Source: JAVBKA01 sp031546715 (GTDB taxonomy: Bacteria > Bacillota > Clostridia > Oscillospirales > UBA929). From it: 16,322 nt of DNA. The position numbers and the translations under genes were made by a program. Where the stretch lies: positions 1 to 16,322 of the forward strand of contig JAVBKA010000169.1 of assembly GCA_031546715.1 (NCBI GenBank), given 5' to 3'. This document shows, piece after piece, positions 6,688-12,888 of the stretch. The notes under the pieces are model-generated. The model was given only the letters and a program-made list of their open reading frames with translations, made no database searches and was not told where the DNA came from. Within the stretch, counting starts at the first letter, position 1, and the number at the start of each line of letters is the position of its first letter.

Positions 6688-8409
6688 TTACCGCCAAGTG
6701 CCTTCGTTGATTTTCTTTACAATTTCCGGCTTGATTTTGGGCTTGCGGTCATAGGTTAGCAGACCGTTTAACTCCTGCTCCACGTCAGTGAGCTGAGTAT
6801 AGCAAAAGCCTTGCACCAAGGACGACTTTAGAATAGCCGACACTACATCGTTATACCGAATCGCCAAGTCCTCGTCGGACGCTGCGGTTGAGTATCCCCA
6901 ACCTTTTTCTGCGTTAGGCTTAAAAGCAATACCGCCGAATTCCGTCAGCAATATAGGCTGTCCTTGATATTGCCAGCCCTTTGCAAACATGGCACGTCCG
7001 GCGGGGTAATCTCCCAAAATGCGGTCAATACTGGCGTACCGCTCAGCTAAAACCTCGTGCCGCCATTCGTAATCGTGGACGGTCAGCAGGTCGGTGCAGG
7101 TATGCGTCCAACCGTCGTTGGAGATGACAGGGCGTGTTGAATCAAGGGATTTAGTGAGATAAACCATAGCGGCGGTGTGGCTCTGCATGTCCTCACGGTT
7201 GTGAATAAGTGAAACTCCCCATGATTCATTTATAGGCGTCCAAACTTCAATACAAGGGTGATTATAGTCACGGGTGACTGCGTCTATCCATTCGTTTGTA
7301 AAGCGTTTTATATACGCGGCGGTGTAAAGATACGCCGCGGGAGCTTCGCCCCAGACCAGCAACCCCATATGGTCGGCATGGTACAAAAAGCGTGGGTCTT
7401 CAATTTTTTGGTGCTTGCGCACACCGTTAAAGCCCATTTCCTTGGCAAGCCGTATATCCTCTTTAAACGCCTCGTCAGACGGTGCAGTCAGGAGAGACTC
7501 AGGCCAGTACCCTTGGTCAAGGAGCAACTTTTGATAGTATGGTCTGTTGTTGAGCATGAATTTTCCGTTATCAATTGACACCTTGCGCATACCAAAATAA
7601 CTGCGCACAGCGTCAACCTCAGCATCAGCGCAAACCACGGTAAACTCTACATCGAACAATCGTGGCTGTTCAGGCGTCCAGTATACACCCTCAGGGTAGT
7701 TCCAGCTACCCAAGGTCTGCAAATCCAGTCCGATGGAAAATTCGCCGCTTTTTCCTGCGCCGCAGACCACATGCTTGTTTACAAGAACGTCCCCAAAGAA
7801 CAGTTTTACTTGCAAATCAGCCTTGGTGTTCCCCTCCAGCTCATAACGAAAGCTTACGGCGGCGTTATCCATATCGGGGGTAATAAACATGGTTTTAAGA
7901 TGGGTTTCGCTGACAGGCTCTAGCCATACCGTTTGCCAAATACCCATGGTTGAGGTGTAAAAAATGCTTGCGGACTGTGTTTTCCAGTACTGCTTACCCC
8001 GTGGGATTTCGTAGTTCAGATGGTCGTCCTCAACACGGACACGCAGTTCGTTATCACCATTTTGCAAGGCTTGGGAAATGTTCACACTAAAGCCGATATG
8101 CCCGCCTTCGTGACGAAGAAGATGGGTTCCGTTGACCCAAATATCGCAAGCATAGTCAACTGCGCCGAAGTGCAGTAAAGCTTGCTTGCCAAGCATACAC
8201 TCAGGCAACGCAAAGCTTTTTCTGTACCACGCCACATTATGAAATTCGTTGCTCCCAATGCCGGACATGGGGCTGGTGTACGAAAATGGTACGGTAATGG
8301 ATTGGTCAAAACGGTCGTCGTCAAAGGAAAAATCCCATTGGCCGTTGAGGTTAAGCCAGTCCTTGCGCTGAAATTGTGGGCGCGGGTACTCCGGTCTTGG
8401 TATGCTCAT
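6688..8409 (-). CDS. Glycoside hydrolase family 2 enzyme (beta-glucuronidase/beta-galactosidase-like)
   Basis: This is a retaining beta-glycosidase. From the chosen start the protein has 573 residues: a jelly-roll sugar-binding domain (LNLNGQWDF near 20-28), an immunoglobulin-like domain, then a TIM barrel. The barrel carries GFNGVRKHQKIEDPRFLY, the acid/base motif PINES (Glu395) and the nucleophile motif LLTEFGG (Glu490). No signal peptide is seen, so it should act in the cytosol on imported oligosaccharides. Substrate cannot be told; sugar ABC or PTS genes are absent nearby. An upstream in-frame ATG at 8463 would add 18 residues, but the ATG at 8409 has GGAG 7 bases upstream and gives the familiar MSIPRPEYPRPQF beginning. 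It lies downstream of the iron-uptake operon with its own promoter and a strong terminator. Confidence 0.9.
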   Translation of the reverse strand: MSIPRPEYPRPQFQRKDWLNLNGQWDFSFDDDRFDQSITVPFSYTSPMSGIGSNEFHNVAWYRKSFALPECMLGKQALLHFGAVDYACDIWVNGTHLLRHEGGHIGFSVNISQALQNGDNELRVRVEDDHLNYEIPRGKQYWKTQSASIFYTSTMGIWQTVWLEPVSETHLKTMFITPDMDNAAVSFRYELEGNTKADLQVKLFFGDVLVNKHVVCGAGKSGEFSIGLDLQTLGSWNYPEGVYWTPEQPRLFDVEFTVVCADAEVDAVRSYFGMRKVSIDNGKFMLNNRPYYQKLLLDQGYWPESLLTAPSDEAFKEDIRLAKEMGFNGVRKHQKIEDPRFLYHADHMGLLVWGEAPAAYLYTAAYIKRFTNEWIDAVTRDYNHPCIEVWTPINESWGVSLIHNREDMQSHTAAMVYLTKSLDSTRPVISNDGWTHTCTDLLTVHDYEWRHEVLAERYASIDRILGDYPAGRAMFAKGWQYQGQPILLTEFGGIAFKPNAEKGWGYSTAASDEDLAIRYNDVVSAILKSSLVQGFCYTQLTDVEQELNGLLTYDRKPKIKPEIVKKINEGTWR

Positions 8410-8465
8410 AGCGTTGCTCCATTCTTTGTTTGGTAGGGGTAATATCCATGGTTTAATGCTCATCA

Positions 8466-8491
8466 GGCTTCGAAACTCTGCTACCGAAGCC
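8466..8491 (-). promoter_or_regulatory. Inverted repeat at the transcription start of the GH2 gene (candidate operator or leader hairpin)
   Basis: GGCTTCG (8466-8472) and CGAAGCC (8485-8491) are exact inverted repeats with a 12-base spacer. They lie immediately downstream of the predicted -10 box, where a repressor of a catabolic gene would be expected to bind. This is position-based inference only. Confidence 0.45.
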
Positions 8492-8498
8492 CGAGGTT

Positions 8499-8526
8499 AT
8501 TGTATCACAGCCGCTACAAATAGCAA
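8499..8526 (-). promoter_or_regulatory. Probable sigma-A promoter of the GH2 gene
   Basis: On the minus strand, TTGCTA (complement of 8521-8526) precedes TACAAT (complement of 8499-8504) with a 16-bp spacer. It lies between the iron ATPase stop codon at 8536 and the GH2 start. No terminator separates the genes, so some read-through from the iron operon is also possible. Confidence 0.6.
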
Positions 8527-8535
8527 CGCAAAAAA

Positions 8536-9321
8536 TTAAACATGCTTACCATACGTCAAATACATCGGTCTGCCCGTCTCCCTATCCTCTATCAGCTCCG
8601 CATCAATGCCGAAAACCTCGCATAGATTCTCAGAGGTAATAACCTCCTTGGGCGTACCTGAGGCGACGACTTTTCCGGTTTTCATTGCAAGGATATTGTC
8701 CGAAAAGCGTGAGGCGTGGTTTATTTCATGCAGCACCATGACTATTGTACAGCCTCGCTCCTTGTTTAACCCTGACAGCAAGGACAGTACGTCAAACTGA
8801 TGTGCTAAGTCAAGATATGTTGTAGGTTCGTCTAAAATCAGGATGTCGGTTTTTTGGCATAGGGCCATGGCTATCCATGCTCTTTGACGTTGACCGCCTG
8901 ACAGTTCGTCAAGCGCCTTGTTTTTTAGCTCGGATATTCCTGCAATCTCCATGCTTTCTTCGATGAAGCGGTTGTCCTCCTTAGTCAGCGCGCCGAAGCC
9001 AGACTTATGGGGAAACCGTCCGTATGACACCAGTTCACGGACAGACAGTCCCGAGGGAGCTTTTGGTGCTTGGGGTAACACTGCCATCTTTTTAGCTATC
9101 TTTTTGGGGGACAGTTTATGGACATCGTCACCGTCTATCAGCACCCGACCGCTGTCTGGTGTAAGTATTCTCGCCATGCTTTTCAGCAGGGTTGATTTTC
9201 CGCAGCCGTTTGCGCCGATGATTGAGGTGATTTTTCCCTTTGGGATGGATATGTTCAAGCCGCTGATTACAGGGGCTGCGCCATATCCAAGGGTTAAGCC
9301 TTCTGTTATAATGCCGTCCAT
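8536..9321 (-). CDS. Iron/siderophore ABC transporter ATP-binding protein (FecE/FepC-like)
   Basis: This cytosolic ATPase drives ferric-chelate uptake with the two upstream permeases. Visible motifs are Walker A GANGCGKST (36-44), signature LSGGQRQR (140-147), Walker B ILILDE (160-165) followed by TTYLDL, and the switch histidine in VLHEIN (His198). The length of 261 is normal. It is the last gene of the four-gene unit. Its start codon lies one base beyond the stop of the preceding permease gene, and its ribosome binding site (GGAGGG) lies inside the end of that gene, so translation is coupled. Iron as substrate is inferred from family resemblance; haem or another chelate is possible. Confidence 0.9.
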   Translation of the reverse strand: MDGIITEGLTLGYGAAPVISGLNISIPKGKITSIIGANGCGKSTLLKSMARILTPDSGRVLIDGDDVHKLSPKKIAKKMAVLPQAPKAPSGLSVRELVSYGRFPHKSGFGALTKEDNRFIEESMEIAGISELKNKALDELSGGQRQRAWIAMALCQKTDILILDEPTTYLDLAHQFDVLSLLSGLNKERGCTIVMVLHEINHASRFSDNILAMKTGKVVASGTPKEVITSENLCEVFGIDAELIEDRETGRPMYLTYGKHV

Positions 9322-9322
9322 G

Positions 9323-10345
9323 TCAGCCCTCCTTAATCATGAGATAAATAAAATACGGTACGCCGATAATAGAAACCACTAGCCCTAAATGCAGCTCAAT
9401 TGGAGCAAAGGCATATCTTGCAATAATGTCAGATACAACAACCAGAACCATGCCGATAAATGACGAGATAACCACCAGATACTTATGCCGCGGTCCAACC
9501 AAACGCCGAGCCATATGAGGCGCAAGCAGACCCACAAAGGCGACATTTCCTGCCACTGCCGTTGCCGTACCTGCAAGCACTACTGAAAACGCAATCAAAA
9601 TTAGCCGCTGACGTTCCACTCGAACCCCAAGCCCCGTTGAAAGTTCGTCCCCAAGGGTGAATACATCTAAATATCGCGATTTATAAAGAGCTAGTCCGAG
9701 AAACAGCAATATTATGGGGGCGACTGCCCATACATATCTCCAGTTTGCGCCCCAAATGCTGCCTGATGTCCATGCGAGAACCCGATTAAAGTCTTTAGTG
9801 TTAAAGCTTAGCTGGGCAATTATTATCAACGACAAGAAAAATGCGTTGATGGCGATGCCCATAAGTAGCAGTCTGGTAGGCTTTATTCCCCGCTTCCACG
9901 CTAAAATATATATTAATCCTGCGGCGAGCATCCCGCCTGACAGGGAAATCAGTGGCATGGTGAATATGGTGAAAGCGTTCATACTGTAGTAGTTGTGACC
10001 GTTGGTGAGATAAATGTACACCACCGCAAAAAACGCCGAGCCTGAGCTGATTCCTAAAATTCCCGGCTCTGCAAGCTCGTTTCCTGTGACGCTTTGCAAA
10101 ATAGCACCTGAAACCGACAGTGCCGCACCGACTAACAAACCGATGACAATCCGCGGCAGACGTATGTCCATAAGCGCGATAGTCTGCTGTTTTGTTCCTT
10201 GCCCTATTAGCGTTTTCCACACACCCGCAGGTGTGATAGACAGCGTTCCTGTTCCCAGACTGAGCAAAATCACGCCCAAAAGAGCCGCAAGCAACAACGC
10301 AAGGCAGATATAGAAGCGTTTGCTCCCGAAACCAAGCCGCCTCAT
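9323..10345 (-). CDS. Iron/siderophore ABC transporter permease 2 (FecCD family)
   Basis: This 340-residue polytopic membrane protein is one half of the ferric-chelate channel. The FecCD block is present as IRLPRIVIGLLVGAALSVSG, followed by LGISSGSAFF, and the C-terminal segment contains VAFVGLLAPHMARRL. Its ATG overlaps the stop of permease 1 in an ATGA arrangement. GGAGG lies 8 bases upstream of the start, inside the preceding gene. It probably forms a heterodimer with the product at 10342-11352, as is common when two different FecCD permeases are encoded side by side. Confidence 0.9.
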   Translation of the reverse strand: MRRLGFGSKRFYICLALLLAALLGVILLSLGTGTLSITPAGVWKTLIGQGTKQQTIALMDIRLPRIVIGLLVGAALSVSGAILQSVTGNELAEPGILGISSGSAFFAVVYIYLTNGHNYYSMNAFTIFTMPLISLSGGMLAAGLIYILAWKRGIKPTRLLLMGIAINAFFLSLIIIAQLSFNTKDFNRVLAWTSGSIWGANWRYVWAVAPIILLFLGLALYKSRYLDVFTLGDELSTGLGVRVERQRLILIAFSVVLAGTATAVAGNVAFVGLLAPHMARRLVGPRHKYLVVISSFIGMVLVVVSDIIARYAFAPIELHLGLVVSIIGVPYFIYLMIKEG

Positions 10346-11352
10346 CGTCCAAGCCTCCTAACAAGCCCTATCAAAACAGGTACGCCGATTAGTGACGTAA
10401 TTGACCCCAAGGGCAGCTCCAAGGGCGCAATTGCCGATTTTGCAATGACATCGCTAAACACTAGTAGCACCCCGCCAAGCACAGCGGATAACGGTATTAC
10501 ATAGCGGTAATCAGAACCAATACACAGTCTTGCAATTTGCGGAACAATTAAGCAAACAAAGCCGATGTTGCCGCCGATAGAAACCGCCGTACCGCTGAGA
10601 ACCACCATAACTATCAAGCTCAGTAGCCGCACCCTGTCAGGCTTTTCCCCTAGACCGACTGCAACATCGTCACCGAGGCTCAGAATGGTGATTCGAGGCG
10701 ACAACGCAATCGCCGCAGGAATAAAAACCGCAAAAACCACCAACGCAAGTCTGACAAACGCCCAATTCGCCCCCGAAAGCCCTCCTGCAAGCCAAAACCC
10801 TAAGTTTTTAGTGTTATTTGTCAGCAACGCAAAAACAGAGGCAAAGGATATGAAAAACATACCAAGGGCACTTCCCGCTAAAATCATTCTGGTAACATTA
10901 ACATTTGACCGTTTAAGACTTAAAAAGAATATCAACGCCGCACTGACTGCCGCCCCCAGAAAAGAAACCCCAGCTCTGCCCACCGCCCCTAACACAGGAC
11001 TTACCGCCAGCATAATGGACATGGCCAACGCCGCCCCTTGGGTAACCCCCATAATGGACGGCGATGCGATGGGATTTCGTGTAATACCTTGGACAATTGC
11101 GCCAGAAGCTGCTAAAAAGCTCCCTACCAGAGCTGCACAAATTGCTCGGGGCAATCTTAAATCCCGAATAATTTGCAGTTCAACGCCTTGGACGTTTCCT
11201 GACAACAGCCCTGAAAGGTTAATCTGCTTTGCGCCGATTGTAATAGAAAGTGCGATTCCAAGCAGCACTAAAACCAGCCCGATTACAAAACATATTAAAA
11301 AAACTGATTTTCGATTTTGCCAATTTGTATGCCCGTTCATATAAGTAACCAA
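10342..11352 (-). CDS. Iron/siderophore ABC transporter permease 1 (FecCD family)
   Basis: This 336-residue polytopic membrane protein is the partner of the next permease. The FecCD block reads LRLPRAICAALVGSFLAASG, followed by NPIASPSIMGVTQGAAL, and IGFVCLIVPQIARL near the end corresponds to the conserved C-terminal coupling region. The start is uncertain. TTG at 11352 has GGAG only 2 bases away, while ATG at 11340 is 14 bases from the same site; the difference is four residues. It begins 44 bases after the binding-protein stop codon, with no terminator seen between them. Confidence 0.9.
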   Translation of the reverse strand: MVTYMNGHTNWQNRKSVFLICFVIGLVLVLLGIALSITIGAKQINLSGLLSGNVQGVELQIIRDLRLPRAICAALVGSFLAASGAIVQGITRNPIASPSIMGVTQGAALAMSIMLAVSPVLGAVGRAGVSFLGAAVSAALIFFLSLKRSNVNVTRMILAGSALGMFFISFASVFALLTNNTKNLGFWLAGGLSGANWAFVRLALVVFAVFIPAAIALSPRITILSLGDDVAVGLGEKPDRVRLLSLIVMVVLSGTAVSIGGNIGFVCLIVPQIARLCIGSDYRYVIPLSAVLGGVLLVFSDVIAKSAIAPLELPLGSITSLIGVPVLIGLVRRLGR

Positions 11353-11396
11353 TTCTCCAATGACACGTTATAACAGCTTTAAATTATCATGCGCAC

Positions 11397-12461
11397 TTAC
11401 TTAGCCGTCAACATTGTCTCGATTTCATCTATTAATTTGCCTTTGCCGTATGTGCTGTATGCTTGGTTGAAGTAGGGGGACTGGGTTAGCCATATAACAT
11501 GGTCGTTTTTCATCGCTTCTAGGCTGTTAAAAACTGAGCTGCCTGTTAGCGCGGCTTTGTCCTCCTCGGACGCTAGGATAATCATGTAATCGGCGTTGAT
11601 TTCGCTGAGACCCTCCAAGGTTGCCACAGGGAGTGTGATGCTGTCCTGCTCGGGGAGCTTTTCAGGAGCTGCCAGACCCATGTCGTTATACAAAATGTCC
11701 CCGTAAGCTGCGCCTGTGAAGAGGTAGTATTTATCACCGCCAGTGAGGAAGGAGAAATATGTGGCGGCTTCGCCGTTTGCGGCTTTGATTTTTGCGCCGA
11801 TTTCCTTTACACGCTTGTCGTAATCAGCAATATAGGCTTCGGCGGCATCGTTTTTGTCAAATATTGCAGCCACCATGCGCAGGTCGGAACGCCAATCGTT
11901 AACGTTTGGCTCGATGACAATGGTCGTCGCGATTGCGCTGAGCTGTTCATAGGCTTTTTCTTGGCGGGGGTTAATAATAATCAAGTCAGGCTCCACGGAC
12001 AAAACCCCTTCAATGTCCACAGTGTCCATCATTGGGTAACCGATAATTTTTGAACCTGCTAATTCTTTTTCGAGGTAAACAGGAAATTTAGTGTAATCAT
12101 AAGCATCGGAATCCGCTGTTGCTTCGGGCTTGATGCCTAAGATGTACAGTATGTCACTTACGCCAGAGGCGTCAGCAATTCTTGACGGGCTTGCAGGAAT
12201 TTCAACTTCGCCCTTTGCTGTTTGCACCGTTCTTGTTCCAGAGCTGTCAGACGTTGAGGCTTCGGGAGTCTGGGGAGATTGGGAAGTTTCGGGAGATTGG
12301 GACGTTGGCGGCGATACTGACGCTGACGCAGATGTTGATGGGTCTACAGAGGCGTAGGGGTTTGCCGAAGTTGACGGCGATCCGGAACATGCTGCGAGGG
12401 TTAGTGTCATCATAACACCTGAAATTATAAGCGACGCTGTTTTTACTAGGTTGCGATTCAT
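11397..12461 (-). CDS. Iron/siderophore ABC transporter substrate-binding lipoprotein (FecB/FepB-like)
   Basis: This 354-residue lipoprotein binds the ferric chelate outside the cell. The signal peptide ends in the lipobox LAAC, with the lipidated cysteine at residue 25. A Ser/Thr/Pro-rich linker follows to about residue 75, then a binding domain typical of iron-siderophore proteins. That domain carries segments such as VEPDLIIINPRQEKAYEQL and, further on, WRSDLRMVAAIF and AEAYIADYDKRV. It is the first gene of its operon, with AGAGG 9 bases before the ATG. The ligand cannot be named from sequence; a hydroxamate or catecholate siderophore is usual for this group. The lipobox and low-complexity linker resemble those of the BtuF-like protein, although the domains differ clearly. 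Confidence 0.88.
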   Translation of the reverse strand: MNRNLVKTASLIISGVMMTLTLAACSGSPSTSANPYASVDPSTSASASVSPPTSQSPETSQSPQTPEASTSDSSGTRTVQTAKGEVEIPASPSRIADASGVSDILYILGIKPEATADSDAYDYTKFPVYLEKELAGSKIIGYPMMDTVDIEGVLSVEPDLIIINPRQEKAYEQLSAIATTIVIEPNVNDWRSDLRMVAAIFDKNDAAEAYIADYDKRVKEIGAKIKAANGEAATYFSFLTGGDKYYLFTGAAYGDILYNDMGLAAPEKLPEQDSITLPVATLEGLSEINADYMIILASEEDKAALTGSSVFNSLEAMKNDHVIWLTQSPYFNQAYSTYGKGKLIDEIETMLTAK

Positions 12462-12487
12462 GTATACATTCCTCTTTCATCTTGTTT

Positions 12488-12503
12488 GTTAGTTATCACT
12501 AAC
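12488..12503 (-). promoter_or_regulatory. GTTAG-N6-CTAAC palindrome in the iron operon leader
   Basis: A 16-bp palindrome, GTTAG (12488-12492) and CTAAC (12499-12503) around six bases, lies about 27 bases upstream of the binding-protein start. The same GTTAG-N6-CTAAC layout forms the core of the large palindrome at the promoter, suggesting two sites for one regulator. Confidence 0.5.
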
Positions 12504-12536
12504 TCTTGGCTTAAAAAAATTTGAGATTAGCCTGAT

Positions 12537-12551
12537 GTATGTCTAGCATAC
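12537..12551 (-). promoter_or_regulatory. Short palindrome GTATG-N5-CATAC next to the large iron-promoter palindrome
   Basis: A 15-bp palindrome, GTATG (12537-12541) and CATAC (12547-12551), directly abuts the 42-bp palindrome. Arms of five bases could arise by chance; it is listed because of the density of symmetric sites here. Confidence 0.3.
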
Positions 12552-12593
12552 GTAATATGGCAAAGTTAGCATAAGCTAACTTTGCCATATTAC
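12552..12593 (-). promoter_or_regulatory. 42-bp perfect palindrome over the -10 and start site of the iron operon (candidate operator)
   Basis: Two 19-base arms (12552-12570 and 12575-12593) are exact inverted repeats around the loop ATAA, with GTTAG-N6-CTAAC at the centre. The outer edge supplies the -10 box TAATAT and the rest covers the predicted transcription start, so a bound protein would block RNA polymerase. It does not fit the Fur box or the DtxR/IdeR consensus as I know them. As RNA, part of it would form a 5'-end hairpin. Confidence 0.7.
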
Positions 12594-12615
12594 AACGATT
12601 TTTACTGTTTGTCAA
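12587..12615 (-). promoter_or_regulatory. Sigma-A promoter of the iron/siderophore uptake operon
   Basis: On the minus strand, a perfect TTGACA (complement of 12610-12615) is followed after 17 bp by TAATAT (complement of 12587-12592). The -10 lies inside the large palindrome. A second palindrome, ACTGTT-N4-AACAGT (12604-12619), is centred on the -35. Confidence 0.82.
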
Positions 12616-12677
12616 CAGTTTTTTTGTTAAGGCTTGTTTTTGAGCATGTTCCCGCTTCGGGAGTGCCGTGAAAGCCT

Positions 12678-12719
12678 ACCACCCCGTCGCTGCGCGCCAC
12701 CCCTCCACAGAGGAGAATT
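12678..12719 (-). repeat. GC-rich dispersed palindromic repeat, copy B (inverted)
   Basis: On the minus strand this copy begins TTCTCCTCTGTGGAGGGGTG and ends GGGGTGGT, with the variable middle GCGCGCAGCGAC. It faces copy C in inverted orientation, about 60 bp away. A partial block, AGAGGGGAATTAA (12751-12763), lies between them in the same orientation as this copy. Confidence 0.75.
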
Positions 12720-12778
12720 AAGTGACGATGCACGCCTTATTTCAAACATTAGAGGGGAATTAACTACCCCGCAAACCT

Positions 12779-12845
12779 TATTCCCCTCTGTGGAGGGGTG
12801 CCAACCGCAGTTGGCGGGGTGGTTTCCCACCCCGCCAACTGCGGT
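12779..12845 (+). repeat. GC-rich dispersed repeat, copy C, extended into a 19-bp perfect hairpin
   Basis: The repeat consensus runs from TTCCCCTCTGTGGAGGGG to GGGGTGGT at 12823. Its second half (12804-12822) is then repeated in exact inverted form at 12827-12845, giving a 19-bp GC-rich stem with loop TTTC (GAAA on the minus strand). It lies about 45 bases past the ABC exporter stop codon. It may mark the 3' end of that transcript, although no T-run follows on the minus strand. Confidence 0.8.
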
Positions 12846-12888
12846 AAATTGTTATCGAACAGGTCAATGGTAACCAACCAGTTCAATT

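Larger units (their letters stand above)
12462..12888. other. Intergenic region between iron operon promoter and ABC exporter gene
   Basis: This stretch carries the iron operon leader, promoter and palindromes (12488-12619) and the dispersed repeat pair with its hairpin (12678-12845). A small hairpin, CCCG-CTT-CGGG, lies near 12651-12661. Frames open across the repeats on both strands reflect GC-rich symmetric DNA and show no ribosome binding site or family resemblance, so no gene is called. Confidence 0.7.

Noticed and set aside
12552..12593. The large palindrome as a DtxR/IdeR or Fur box
   Set aside because: In the DtxR/IdeR consensus the GTTAG and CTAAC halves are separated by one base, here by six, and no Fur-type GATAAT repeats are present.
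12604..12626. ACTGTT-N4-AACAGT followed by a T-run as a plus-strand intrinsic terminator
   Set aside because: The stem is only 6 bp and AT-rich, no plus-strand gene ends before it, and it coincides with the -35 box of a minus-strand promoter.
12634..12873. Open frames on both strands across the GC-rich repeats
   Set aside because: They arise from symmetric repeat DNA that is open on both strands. There is no ribosome binding site or recognisable protein.
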